The notes under the pieces: model-generated | The model's input: the letters and a program-made list of their open reading frames with translations, nothing else | Database searches by the model: none | What the model was told of the DNA's origin: nothing | Source of the DNA: Palaemon carinicauda | Lineage: Eukaryota; Arthropoda; Malacostraca; Decapoda; Palaemonidae | DNA length: 64,000 bases | Assembly: GCF_036898095.1 (NCBI RefSeq) | Contig: NC_090744.1 | Coordinates: forward strand, 13,111,143-13,175,142 | Reading direction: 5' to 3' | Shown here: positions 22,324 to 34,500 of the stretch, one piece after another | Layout of the letters: every line of letters starts with the position of its first letter | Numbering within the stretch: the stretch's first letter is position 1 | Position numbers and translations under genes: made by a program

Positions 22324-23669
22324 ATTTCTGGGGAATCTTTTTTTCATTTTGGTTTGGCAGTATTTTTTGGCAGCCTCATGTGCAACTGACATTTTATTGG
22401 AGTCGCACAGCTCGCCCTTGAAAAGGGACAGACATAGAATAAGTGACCAAAACATGAACTCAAAACGTGCGCTTCATGGTTAGCTACAGAGATTCAGACA
22501 ACATACAGTACGCTAGGAAAAAAGATTATCCGTAAACTATTTAAGATTCTGGAACAGAACTGATAATATCTTGCAGGGAGATTTCAATGCTCTGTTCTTG
22601 TTTGGAGGAAGGGGATCTTGGTTGAGGTCATAAACTATGGCTAATGGTCGTCAACTCTCCCTGTGCGCTAAGCACAATCCTGTCTCAAGATATCTTACTG
22701 TGTTACCCTGAAAAAGTAGAAACAAGGGATTGTTTTTTTGCAGTCAGTTTGCTGAGGGCCTCTCAAATAATAAAGGAGTGGGGTAGGGGTAAAGTTTTGC
22801 AAGTGGATACAAAATACTGCTGAAGCAGCAAATTGCTTTGCTAAGTGTTCTCATGCTAACTAGATCAATGAAAACTATGACAACATGCATCATTTAATCA
22901 AAGAAAAAGTCATATGAGAGAGAAGTGACTGCAGTAACAATTCAGGTTTTTTCCTTATGCAGATGATATATGATTACCTGGATTTAAGGTCCTGCTCTCA
23001 TCTAAACATACAGTATTTCAATGCTATTAGAGACCCAATGCAAGTTCAGGAGTCAACGAAGGCCAGCGACAGGATTTTTGCTGAAAGCAAATGGAGTAGG
23101 AGTATAAGAGAACATTAAAGACTTGTACATATCTCTTAACCAGACAGAGACCTTTTCCTGCAAGCCCTCCTAAGAAAATACAGAGTTCTTTTTTAATTTC
23201 TTCTCATTTGGACATCAGTTTGGTCTTTTAAAGGATGATTGCTGCAAGAAATTCATGGTAAAGGTTTACTCTCTTGGCTATAGCCCTAGCATAGAGTAGA
23301 ATTTCATCTAAAGATACTTCTGTCTTTTGTTACCAGAGTTAGATCTAAAGAGGTTGAGTAAAGAATCTCTCAATACCCCTTCAACATCCCACCACTCAAA
23401 GGTTTTATGTGAAAGTGGTGAGAGTATGAAATTTTTATTTGAGAAACGATACTTTTAAGTCGCTGGAATCTTTTCTGTGTCGTCTGGTTTCCTCCTTATC
23501 CACTATCGAAGATTTCCTCATCTTTCTCCCCAAAGAAGTTTGTCAATAGACCCTCAGTTCAGATGAGTCATATTTACAGACTTGGAAAGTCAAAGTTCAT
23601 AGTGTTGAAGTGATGTCTATCGTGGAGAACTTTACTGGCAAGGCATCAGTGGTCAAATTACTCGAGGCA
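22321..23669. other. Unassigned; possible highly decayed element
   Basis: No intact frame and no clear repeat match. Around 23180-23300 a shifted reading resembles the box I surroundings of a tyrosine recombinase, but too weakly to call. Confidence 0.35.
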
Positions 23670-23788
23670 GCATTATAGTTTCCATTGTCATTCAATCTCA
23701 TTGAATTTCCTTTTATTCTTTAATTACAGGTGATATCGGCGTCAATGACCTATTTCAGGATGCTAGAAAACTCTAAATCAATCACTCT
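23670..23788 (+). mobile_element. I-type LINE, 3' end fragment
   Basis: GGTGATATCGGCGTCAATGA, CAGGATGCTAGAAAACTC and AATCAATCACTC match the 3' UTR and tail of the LINE ending at 17433. A typical 5'-truncated insertion. Confidence 0.82.
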
Positions 23789-23794
23789 TCCCCA

Positions 23795-24075
23795 CCGTTA
23801 TCCCTACATTAAAGGGTTGGTTGCCTGGTGCAACCTCTCCAATGCTTTCCATCAAAGGCATTCTCTTCCACCAAACCTCTTCTCTTCATATCCTCCTTCA
23901 CCTTATCACGCCATCTAATTTTCTGCTTCCCTCTTGATCTTCTCCCCATAATAAGTTCCTCACAAGCCCTCTTCACTCCCTCCCCATTATCCATCCATAA
24001 GATCAGCCTAAACCATCTCAGTCTTGATACTCTTATCATTTCGGTAATCTTTACTATACCTGCCATTCTTCTTTT
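23795..24075 (-). pseudogene. LINE ORF2 C-terminal fragment (RTE-like)
   Basis: Read on -, it gives RLRWFRLILWMDNGEGVKRA, GRRSRGKQKIRWRDKVKEDM and KRRGLVEENAFDGKHWRGC. This is the post-RT tail typical of many non-LTR retrotransposons (arginine-rich GRRSRGxxxxRWxD motif). It abuts the I-type LINE tail on one side and a DIRS terminal repeat on the other. Confidence 0.75.
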
Positions 24076-25258
24076 GTTACGTAACTGGAATACAAACCGC
24101 ACTATTTAATAGGGGTATTACTTTCGGCGTAGTGAAATGACGAGCCATTAAAATTTAACGAGGGTTAACTACCCTTACTGCTAGTTAGCGGGGATAGGGG
24201 AGGGCCCCCCTTACACACCTGTGATTGAGCTCACTTTGCTTTTGGCTTGGATGGTGAACGGACGTTGCGGCTCTTCATCCTCGCCGAATATTGGTAGCCA
24301 TTATTGACTTTTGCTTTTCCTTTTTCTCTTAATGTGTATTTGTGAAGTTGACTTCTGCGACCCTGCACACCTGCCCTGGACTCTCCGGCCGCCCTTTTTG
24401 GACCTTTATGTCGGAGGTGGAGACTGATCCTCACACCCTTTGTCCTGTATGCAGAGGTTAATGCTGTGATAGTGTAAATAAGTGTAATAAGTGTAATGAG
24501 TGGTCTACCTCCAGTGGGAGAGATTTGGGCGACGGCAGAAGTCCAAACGGGATATAAAAACCCAAGGCCTCTTCTTCCGTCTCCCGACCCTCCTCCGAAG
24601 CTCCTACGTGTTCGGCCTATTACGAAAGACCGTCGAATAGTAGCGTAGACCAAGTCAATGTCAGCCAACCCCGGTCCTCGAGAGATGGTGATGCTTCCCT
24701 TAGCGAAGCGGCGCCACCTCTCCCCCCGGGTGAGGCCTTGTCACTAACCCTTTTTTTACAGATTTGGTATTCCTTGGGGCTTACGGGTCCGTCCTCCAAG
24801 GAAGCTTTGCTGCAATCCATCCGCATGGGTGCATCTGTTCAGCAATCATTGTCGCCGTCAGAGGTAGATCCTCTGACCCTCGTCGACGTTGTAGTGTCAG
24901 AGGTGTCACATGCGATATCATCCAACTCCTCTGCCCCTCCAGACTCTCCAGCGGTTGCTGCCAACTTAGTTTCCCCCATTCCTGAATATCCTTCGAGGGG
25001 GAAACTCAGTCCAACATCTCTCTCTCCTGCGAGTGTTTCTCCCCCTCGGGGGAGTTCACTCATAGAGACTCCTCTTCGGAGGACTGCTGCGGCGCATGGT
25101 CAGCTTGCTGATCCAATGGCCCCCAGAGGGCGCTTTCGTCGGAAAGCTCGCCCTCAACTTTGCCTTAGAGGTCTCCCTTCACCATCGGTGAAGAGGCGCC
25201 TCTTTGATTCATTGTCGTCGCAGCCGTCCCCTCTCATATCTCCTCCTGTCACCTAGGA
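24076..25258 (+). mobile_element. DIRS-like element, 5' fragment with gag remnant
   Basis: A terminal-repeat-like start at 24076-24310 (related to 19895-20140), a leader, and a 172-codon frame (24738-25256) without a normal ATG context. That frame encodes a Ser/Pro-rich protein with PLRRTAAAHGQLADPM and RGRFRRKARPQLCLRG, related to the gag remnant at 20983. The sequence turns AT-rich immediately after the stop, so the element is truncated there. Confidence 0.58.
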
Positions 25259-28200
25259 CTTTCATACAAAATTAAAAAATGATTGTAATATTTTCAGTTG
25301 AATCTATTCCTTTTTAAAAGAATACCACTGCATGGGAATCCTAGATAAGTATTGAAATGATTAGTGTTTCGTCTATAGTTATTTTAATGGGAACGAATTG
25401 GAGAAGAAAGAAGATGACTGTCAAAATAACCTTAACCATTTGAAAATGGTAACCCCTTTAGATTCTGATATCACCTAAAGACTTCTCGGTTTGCTTTAAC
25501 TTGACCCCTTAACCTTGTTTTTTTTTAAATGTGTTACAGTGAGTAAGTAATCATATTTGAAAGAACTGATGGTGTATGAAGGTAATTTGGAAGCTGACAA
25601 GAATTAGATAAATTGAGTTTATGTTTGTGAATTAAAGCTTTTCATTGAGTTAAATTTGATGGATTATGCTGTCGATATATTGGTGCAGAAGAATTGTACA
25701 ATTTTTTAAAAAGAAAATGTGTGGTAGATAATTTTGTGAAAGTAGTGTGTAATATTTTAAGTTTTTTATTTACTAGGGAATTTGATTTGATGGTACTGTA
25801 TATTATGATTTTTTTATGATGTTTCAAAATTCTGGCTGCAGCATCATAATGCGTCTAGTAAATAACACATGTAAGCGAATGTAGGAAACGGTGGTTGTTT
25901 TGACGGTAGCCTGGAAGAGGGCCTATTTAGAGAAGTGAAGATCAAGCAAATAAGAAACTTGTTTAAGGTACCTGTATACATATTACCCTCATACAAAAAA
26001 TGATTCAAAGTACTGGTACCTGTTAATAGTCTCAAATATTATATTTTTCCTTTTATTTTTTCAATGAATTTCCACAGCACTGTATTGTAAAATGATAGGC
26101 ATGTTATCTGGTAAGAATTAGATTTTATTTTCACATTTTATTTTCACATATTTTATTTGTTCAATAAAATATAATTTTTGCTTTTCTATCCTCATTTGAG
26201 TAATGTAAGGGTAATATGTGTTTTGTTAAAATTTGTTATTTATAATATTCCATGTATAACTTTTATATTTTAGAAAATACCTATAAATTTTTTTTTTTTC
26301 CAAGAATTAGTACCTTCGTCCCTCTTCGTTGAAAGCTGTGTAGCTTTGTTCAGTCGGTTTGATGTCTTATCTGTTCCAAAATCTATTGAATTTCTTGAAT
26401 ATTTTCTATCAGATTTGGCACTATAATAGAGAAGAGGTTCGAGCTTGATTTTAAGAAAAGGTCGTCAAAGTAGTCATGATATTATCTCTTTGAGAGAGTA
26501 ATCCTCATGTTCTGACATTTGCCTTATTAACTACTTTAAAACTTAAAAAGAGGAAGACTTATGGAGTTTGCCTTTGTCTATTTGTTTGGTTTTTGCTACT
26601 GTCACCCAATCAAAAGTAATTTTTTTGCTGGAATTACTTTTAATGTTTACAATATATGTCTCTCCTTGTCTGGGTTTTTGCTTGTTCTATAGAGGTGTAC
26701 TGTTTATGAAGATTAATAATTGGGTCTGAAAGACCCCATGTAACTGCACGTAAAGGAAATATGTTATTAATGGATCATCATCCTTTTATAGAGTTTCCAG
26801 TGTTTTTACGGGGCCATTATGAATCTATCTTTGTCAGTTCTTGACCATCATTACGCACGGCATGATATTGTATTAGTTTTCATGTTGCCGTCCCGCCTTT
26901 CAATTCGACTTCATAATGCAACTTATGAGGACATCTTATCATAACCAGGTCTTCATCTATTGACCCTTTCCTCAGGTCTTTTCCAATAACCTCCACAATT
27001 ACTGTTTTGAATATATTCGCTGTCGTCCCATCCAGAACATCTCGATCTTTGAGTTCTTGGTGGTTTTTACTGCTGCTTGATGCCACTTCCACAATTCTTG
27101 TTTGCGATTTAATCTTCACTGTATACCAGTTATGAATCTTGGCATCCTCAAGTCACATACTTATAAAATGTTTTATATTATGTAAAACCAGTAGTTCTAG
27201 TACTCCATGCAGCAAAAACATAGCCATTGACAGAAAGTGGAAGAGATTTTTCATGTAAATTGCCTTGCTTTTGGGTGCATATCCACTGGAGTGGTTCAGG
27301 AACGTTTCACTTGCCTAGATGAAGTGATTATGGCTAATATTTGCTTTTCATGAACATTCCTTTGCTTTGCTAAAAACCTGATGGCAGTTTTTAAGACCTT
27401 CATTTTATATTTCAAATCACTCAAAAAAGTTTTTGAATGGAGGCCATTATTTGCATTTTTTTTTTCATCCCCCAGAAGGCTTTTGGGTTTTTTCTTGAAG
27501 GGTGTAGGTACTGTATACTCAAAAGTCTTAGTCTAAATGAGAATCATTAGAAATTTTCAAATGGACTACTTGGTGTTGAACTTTTGGGGACTGCTGTTAT
27601 AGTTTGACATAGAAAAGGCAATCCCAATATCAAACGCATTACGAAGTAAAAGTGCCTCCTTTTTTTCTTTTATAACCTACTTCAACTTTGTTTCCACTTC
27701 CTACCTACTTTTTTGCACTTAAGTCTAAACTTCAAGAGAAGGTCCTCAATCACAAACATAATTTGGTCCAAGAAGCTGTTCGTAAGTTGAATTTTGTTAG
27801 ATTTTTGCCTTAGGGTATGCTTAACCTAAATCCCATACCTATGATTTTCAGCTACAAAAGTCAACAAATAAATAGCTTTCATATGAAATAAATATCAGGT
27901 TATTACAAATGTCATTTTACTTACTGTATTGAAGATATTGTTTTATTATAGTACAGTATTTTTATATATTCCAATGATTCCCTTGACATTTATTCCATCT
28001 GCAGTTAGCCATCTTAATGGCCCCAACTTTCCTCCAAGTTTCCCCTGGCTAATGTGCTTTAAATTCTCATTTCAATATGTAATTTGCCACATAATCTCCA
28101 TCTTACTTACATTTTAGGTTATTAAATTAATAAACTAATTATTAATTACAGCCGATGTTTGTTATTTTCAATTTATTTCTTTTTTCTTTTTGTTTAACCG

Positions 28201-28429
28201 AATGTTTGTAAGTCTGTAAGTTGGCCTTTCATAATAAATCTGGCGGGGGATTTTTCATTGCCCCTCTGTACTGAATAGTGTTCTTGAATAGCCTTCCTAT
28301 CCCCATTACTGGCCCAAGGGAATGGTTGCTTCCCTGAATTTACATTCCAAAAGTTTGAGATTGTTAGTTAAGGACTTTGTGTATCAATTGGTACTCTTAA
28401 CTTAATACTTCAGTTGAATATTTGTTTCT
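25259..28429. other. No gene assigned
   Basis: AT-rich single-copy-looking DNA. One coherent 79-codon frame on - (27119-26880, containing DRDVLDGTTANIFKTVIVEV) is not recognised and could be a remnant of anything; it has no repeat partner in the window. No other coding sense seen. Confidence 0.5.
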
Positions 28430-29180
28430 TGGTCAACACTACTTCATTTGTGGCAGTAGACTACTATAGTGTTCTGCCCTCTGGGAGGTCCTTTCATGGA
28501 TTATTCCCCCTCCGTAATTCTCTGTTCATGGCCACCTCTTTTAGCTCATGGTGCATTCTCCCTCCCTTCAGGTCATGTGGCATTGACTTTCTTCTCCTCT
28601 CTCTGGGTCTTCGTCCTTCGAATTTACCTTCCATAATGTCCTTCAGTAACCTATCTTAAAATGTTTCCTATCCAGTTTGTCTGCCGTCTATTTAGTGTTG
28701 TGATTAGGGATTTTTCCTCTCCAACTATTCTTATTACCTCTTCATTTGTCTTGTGATCTCCAACTTATTTTCAGCTTTCAAAGTTGCAACAAATGTTTTT
28801 TATGTTGAACAGGCTGACAGAAGTAATTTTTATCGTTTATATATGACATATCTGTTTTGGTGTTACTGTTTTTAAGATATTTTATTGCTAATTTTTTCTC
28901 ATCGTTTGTTTATTTCATTATTTCCTTTCCTCATTGGGCTATTTTCCTTATTGGAGCCCTTGGGCTTATAGCATCTGTCTTTTCCAACTATAGCTGTAGC
29001 TTTGCTAATGATAATAATCCTTCTCCATATCCACATTTCAAATGCTTCCAGATGTTTCCTGTCTGTTGCTTTTAAATTCTATGTTTCAGAATCGTACAAT
29101 GCCACGCTCCTTATTAAACTGCTTACAAATTTTCTCTTTGGTTCCTTTTTCAGTTTTCCCATTAATGTTAGTCTCTCTCC
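28430..29180 (-). pseudogene. LINE ORF2 C-terminal remnant, interrupted by an R1 repeat
   Basis: On -, the upstream part (29180-29014) reads MGKLKKEPKRKFVSSLIRSV, ALYDSET and ATDRKHLEAFEMWIWRR. It then enters an R1 copy (29013-28825) and resumes below it with EEVIRIVGEEKSLITTLNRR, QTNWIGNIL, and finally KDIMEGKFEGRRPRERRRK and RMHHELKEVAMNRELRRG (28660-28430). These blocks are in the order of a LINE C-terminal tail of the RTE-like kind. The R1 insertion therefore happened after the LINE. Confidence 0.72.
28825..29013 (-). repeat. R1 repeat, copy 4 (partial, inverted), inserted in a LINE
   Basis: On + it reads CCTTTCCTCATTGGGCTATT, a GGAGCCCTTGGGCTTATAGC block and ATGATAATAAT at the head end, the reverse complement of the R1 start. 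It lacks the distal half. Confidence 0.75.
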
Positions 29181-29452
29181 CAAAAGCTACTTTATGTTGG
29201 TGCAATTAACTGTACCAACTGTATTGAATTGCCTTTACACAAATACTGGCTACAGTCGTCAGGGACTGGAAGGTCCATGTGTGACACTTTCCCCATTACC
29301 TAAAGGTCTGTAGCTTCCACTTCTAAATAGGTATGGCTGTCTGTGAACTATTAATTTAAGCAGTTCACTGTTGGCATTACTTCAGGATCTTACCTGTCAC
29401 TTTTTAGCTGTATAGTATTATACCTCAGTTCCCACATTTCTTCCATCTTGGT
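29181..29452. other. Probable further LINE-derived sequence, not assignable
   Basis: Continues upstream of the LINE remnant on -, but no motif is readable. Confidence 0.35.
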
Positions 29453-29785
29453 GTCTTGTTGTGGTGACCTATTGGAAACATCCCTGCCTGGTGATTGCCG
29501 GACTCGAGTCAAGAGTCCTGCTCAAACTTGATAGTTTCTAGTAGTGTCTGCAACCCCACCATCCTTGTGAGCTAAGGATAGGGTCTTGTGTGGGGGGGGA
29601 TCCTATCAGTCTACCTTCTGAGTAATCAGCAGTCGTTGCCTGGCTCTCCCTAGTCCTCTGGAGAGGGGACTTGGTTGCTTAAAATATATATATAATGTCA
29701 GTCTTTAGGATTTTGTCCTGCTAGCTTAGGGGATTGTCCCTGTCTCTTGCCTCTGCCATTCATGACCAACTTTTAAACTTCTCAA
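29453..29785 (+). mobile_element. tRNA-derived SINE, copy 3
   Basis: Head with GTGGTGACCTATTGGAAACA and GGACTCGAGTCAAGAGTCCT (altered A and B boxes), then AGTTTCTAGTAGTGTCTGCA, GAGCTAAGGATAGGGTC, TTGCCTGGCTCTCCCTAGTC and the 3' end CTCTGCCATTCATGACCAAC. Confidence 0.82.
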
Positions 29786-31599
29786 CTTTTATTAGTTCTT
29801 CAACTAGGAGGATTTCCATTGGTTACACATGGGCACTGAAGGGCTTATAAATCTGTTCCAGCTTTTCTTCTATCTTGTCCAGACTAGCTTTTACTTCTTA
29901 CTTCAAGTGTAGATTTTCCGCAGTTGTATTGACTTGGCTTTTTATTCCTTTGCTGCGTCCTTATAGTTTCTGGCTAACCTAACTTTTTATCTTAAAACTG
30001 TTACTTCGTTTTGCTGAATCAGGGTTTTCGCCTTGTTGTGCATGGCTTCTCGGGCCCCAGTTCCGGGTTTTATGGGCCAAATTTGTTAGTTCAATACAAT
30101 GAATCTTAATATTAATCACAGAGTTTCAGAAAGTTTTTCTTTCGGTGTATTTGATTTCTTTATTTTGATACAGTAAACTATTGAAAAGCAGTTATTCATG
30201 GTAGAGAATATTCTTTATTCTTTTAGTTGCACTTCATAGTTTTTATTGCTAAATAACTGTATTTTCTACATACAGTATTTTGTCTTGTGGATATTTTTTT
30301 TTCTTGTGCTTCAGTTTATGATTTTACAGTTACTATTCGTGAAGTTGTTCAGTTTCTGTGCTGTAGTTTTTTCACAGGTTTTTAGATTCCTTTTTGTGTA
30401 TGTTCCCCTATCACCTGAAAAAGGTCATTAGGTTCATTTGTGTTTGCTTATTTTTTGTTTTCTTCCACAAATGCCTTCCTGGCAGGCACCTTTGCTGAAG
30501 GATCAGTTTTCAGGTTTTGCTTAGATATATACCTCTAAAATTTGATATTGAATTCTTTGATGACAGGTAGCATACAACATCTTATTTCTGGACATTTGAT
30601 GACATGAGATTCTGTTTCTATTGTCATTCAGTTATTCTTGGTGAAACTAATAAAATTTGCAGTAAAATAAGAGCTATCAAGTTCCAGCATCTTTAAACTG
30701 ATGTGAAAATCTTTTAGTGATAATTCTTTTATTGTTACACTGTCTTTTGATTTCTCACTGATGTAGTTTTCACAAACTTCAATCATTAAAAATGTCTAAA
30801 TAGTTTTACACTACTTGCCTCCTTATGTTGTTGTTTAAGAGATTGGTATAGTTTGTGGTAGTGGCATTTAGAGGTTGACTTTCACAGCACTTTAGATAGC
30901 TGTCTCTTTTGGGTGTGTCTAGTTTCATGTATTTCAAATCATTCAGTTACACTTTACCCCCAAAGGATGCATAGGAACCCAGTGACACTTGGCAGTCATG
31001 CCTCATATATTTTTTATTTTGCATACTTTTACCTCAAGCAGGGATCCTGGTGAGCCAAAGCCTCTTGTATATCTAAATGTTAAAGTAACGATCAAGAAAT
31101 TGGATCCATTTCCAAATTTTTCATCCTTTTTTATGTGCTTTGGCAAGCATTTTAGGTATTCCAATATTGCATCCTTTTGAAATCCTCTAAGCCATCCTCG
31201 AACCATTGGAACTACCATTAACTTGTAAGAAGTTACAACACTGTAGCTTATATATTCATACCTTTTAAGGCTAACACTTGAAATTTCTTAAATTTTTTAA
31301 ATTTGTAAAAGAAAATAATCAAACTTTTAATCAATTTTTTTTTTAGAATGGGTTGGTAAAGGACAAACACACATTATCCTTCATTATTTTATGACTTAAG
31401 AAATTGCTCAATATATTGTAAGATATTTAGTGCTTAAGAATATTGTGTAAGAAAGACACACTGTTACAGTAGATCTGAATTGCCATCTCTTAATTGCTGA
31501 AAATGTTCGTTAGTATAGAGTATTTGATAATAGAATAATTGTTATACTCTACTGTATATGGAAGAGAGACAATTGTCTGTTCCTATGCGCTTGCAAACC
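29786..31599. other. No gene assigned
   Basis: T-rich DNA. A short overlapping pair of frames near 30989-31218 has no recognisable product. Nothing else seen. Confidence 0.5.
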
Positions 31600-31740
31600 T
31601 TTCGTACTTTAGAATGGGGACTTTTCTTCAGCAAAGCTGAATCTGCCGTTGCCATTGTTAACTCGGTAGTTAATGACAGGTTGTAAGTGCGGGTGAGTAA
31701 CTCCTCTTGCTCTCCTGTCAGACATCTCTGTCTTTGACTC
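31600..31740 (+). repeat. DIRS-type terminal-repeat remnant
   Basis: TTCTTCAGCAAAGCTGAATC, GGTGAGTAACTCCTC and CTCCTGTCAGACATC resemble 63612-63730 (TTCAGCAGAGCTGGAA, GGTGAATAACCCTGCC, CTCCCGTCAAATGCACC) and, more loosely, the ends at 19895 and 24076. Probably an old DIRS end. Confidence 0.45.
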
Positions 31741-32449
31741 AGAGTACAGGCTTAATGTTGTATCCTATCCTTGGCTGTGTAATCTTTTTCTAATAGTTGT
31801 TAGTTTAAATGGTAAATATTGGCTTTATGTTAATAATGGAGCCAAGCAGGAATTGAGTGTAGGTTGGACTCAGCATCAGTTTATGGCCAAACCAGCAATA
31901 CATTAACTCGCACACTGGTTAGGGGCAGGATTGTTTGCAATTATCCCCTTTGACCAAGTTGTGGCCCTGTTAAAGGCAGACCTATTCTTTGAATGGGAAA
32001 GTGACATCTAAGGGATTATTCTTGGCAATGCCCATGATGATGCAGAAGGGACTGTTTAGCACTTTGTGCTCATCAAATTCACTGAAGCTACTGGATTCAC
32101 ATTCCTTCCTACTGGGAAAGGTGCTTCAGGAGAAAGGAAAAAAAAGAATCTACCTCAGGTAGTCTTTTCACAGGTTGTAGAGTGTTAGGTGAACACTGCT
32201 TTTTCTTGCAGACCGCTGTTGAGTAAAGCTCTTGCAAGGAGGCCCTCAATGTCTTAAAAGGAGTGAGTAGCTAAGGGTACTTCACCCCGTTGTTCCAAAC
32301 GGTGATCTCCGGAGTGCGCTCTAATCCAAGAGAACAGTTATGATGACTTCTGCCCTGTTAGAAGGCTCCTGGTCTGGTAAACCTGTGTTTCACAATGCTT
32401 GTCCCATGGAATTAGCTTATCTTATTCTCTTGTGCCTGTGATTCTTTGT
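31741..32449. other. Unassigned, possibly decayed DIRS leader or gag
   Basis: Somewhat higher GC than its surroundings and downstream of a terminal-repeat-like block, but no readable protein. Confidence 0.3.
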
Positions 32450-33620
32450 CCCATTGCTTCTTCTCCTTCTTTGTCTGCATCTTTTCCCACTTTTATGTGG
32501 GGTCGATGTTCTCCATCTACCTGTGTCCCACACGTCATTACCGGTTAATCCCTTTGAACGAAGGTCATCCTTGATACAGTCCATCCACCTTTGCTTTGGT
32601 CTCCCTCACCTTCTCGTTCCCTGTACCTCCATTTCCATCACTCTCCTCCCAATATATTGTTCATCTCTTCTCATGACATGACCATACCACCTCTGTCTAC
32701 TTTCTTGGATCTTATCTGATAGTTTTCTAACTCCTGTGGTACCCCTAATTACCTCATTCCGTATCTTATCTCTTCTTGTCACCCCACACATCTATCTCAA
32801 CATTCTCATCTCTGCCACATCCAGCTTCTCTTCTGTCTTCTTTATTGCCCACGTCTCCGCTCCATACACCATTGCCGGTCTCACAACTGTCCTGTGTACT
32901 TTACCTTTCAACTTAACCCCTATTTTCCTATTGCATAGTACTCCACACATTTTTTTCCAATTCTTCCTTCCTGCTTGTATTCTGTGGTTTATTTCTGCCC
33001 CCAGATCACCATCCTCTGCAACTGTTATCCTAAATACTTGAAATTTTCAACTCTTCAATCTCTCTCCTTGTAAACTAACTTCCCCATACTCACCATTTTT
33101 CAGTCTCAAATACTCTTCTCTTTTTCCTGCTGATCTTCAATCCTCTATTTTCCATTTCTCTTCTCCACTCCTCCAGTTTCTCTTCTACTACCTCTCGCCT
33201 AGTGCTACGCAGTATATCATCATCATCAGCAAAAAGCATACACCAAGGAGACTGATCTCTAATACCTTGTGTTACTACATCCATGGCCAGATCAAATAGG
33301 TAAGGGCTCAATGCAGACCCCTGATGTAGTCCTCCATTTACCGGGAAACTTTCTGTTAGGCCTAAACTGCTCTTATCATTTGCTTCTGCCATGCCATACA
33401 TATCTTGGGTGATTCGTACGTATTTCTCAGAGACTCTCTTCTCTCGTACATCTCCACAGCTCCTGACGTGGTACTCGATCGTATGTCTTCTCCATGTTAA
33501 TAAAGACTATATGTAATCCTTTCTGTTTCTCCCAATGTTTTTACATCTGCCTTAAAGCAAATATTTTATCTACAGTCCCTCTTCCAGCCATTGCTTCGAC
33601 ACTCCTTATATCTAGTCATG
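32450..33620 (-). pseudogene. RTE-like LINE reverse transcriptase, 5'-truncated and broken
   Basis: On -, blocks appear in order: EAMAGRGTVDKIFALRQM (about 33600-33545), VFINMEKTYDRVPRQELW (about 33520-33440), then a 103-codon frame (33401-33090) with GGLHQGSALSPYLFDLAMDV and CMLFADDDDILRSTR (FADD catalytic pair). Downstream come AMVYGAETWAIKKTEEKLDV and AEMRMLR, then VTRRDKIRNEVIRGT, RQRWYGHVMRRDEQYIGRRV and GRPKQRWMDCIKDDL. This is the standard RT and C-terminal layout of RTE-like non-LTR elements. Frames change repeatedly and the endonuclease is missing. Confidence 0.85.
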
Positions 33621-34500
33621 CTCATACATAACAGCAGTGAGAGTCCTCTTGGATGATCGTATCACTAAGTTTGTAGAGGTTGCTCAATTCTTGTCCAGAT
33701 GGTACTTCCAACTTGGTGTTGGTAAGTTTTCTCGGTCACCCTTTCTTGGAGAAGCTCATTTTATAGAGGTCAAAGGCATCTTCACCATCAGTAGTGTTGG
33801 AGAATCGCTGGTCAGCATCCAGCGCTCCCCCAGTCTCCCCTGTTCTGGTGATAGGGGTTGATTTTTCATGGTGGTTTAATAAAGGCAATCTTATGCTGGT
33901 CAATCTCCCTTTCTCTAGACCTACAATTGTTCTTATATGCGATTGAGGAGGAGTGGGTCTTTCACGTTTAAAGTTACTTAGATTTTAGTGTCATTGCTGT
34001 GGTTGCATACAATGCATATGTAATATGAAAACATATTTTTCTCAATTATTAATTCAGTAATATTCAGGGTATTAAGATTAGTGTATGTATCAAGGTAAAC
34101 AAGGTTAGTGCATTTATTTTAGAGCAACAATTAGTGTGTGCAAGCTATGGAATCTTGCACAATGGCAGCCCGTAAGTTAGAGTAATCAAGGTAGGAATTT
34201 GGGCAAGAGTAATTTTTTAAGTGGGAAGCAGTGTGTACTAATTAAAGCATTTCATTTTAAATGAGCAATTTCTTATCAAAATCTTAAGGTAATGTAAGCC
34301 AATGATGAATAAGATGCCACAGGCTTAGCAGATAATTTTTATCAAGGTAGAACAGATGGTTTTTTAAAAGTTGAAACGGCATACTTTTCTCTGGAAAGGG
34401 TTGAGTAAGTCACCTTAATGTGAACATTCCGCTGAACCTTTGAATAAGTTTTGTTCAATCTTTAAATGTTATGATGCCTTAATAGAGTTTGTGAATTATG
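33621..34500. other. No gene assigned
   Basis: A 74-codon frame at 33637-33861 has no recognisable features. The remainder is AT-rich. Confidence 0.45.

Noticed and set aside
23180..23320. Decayed tyrosine recombinase
   Set aside because: A shifted reading shows a vague resemblance to the box I region but the neighbouring motifs are absent or in the wrong order.
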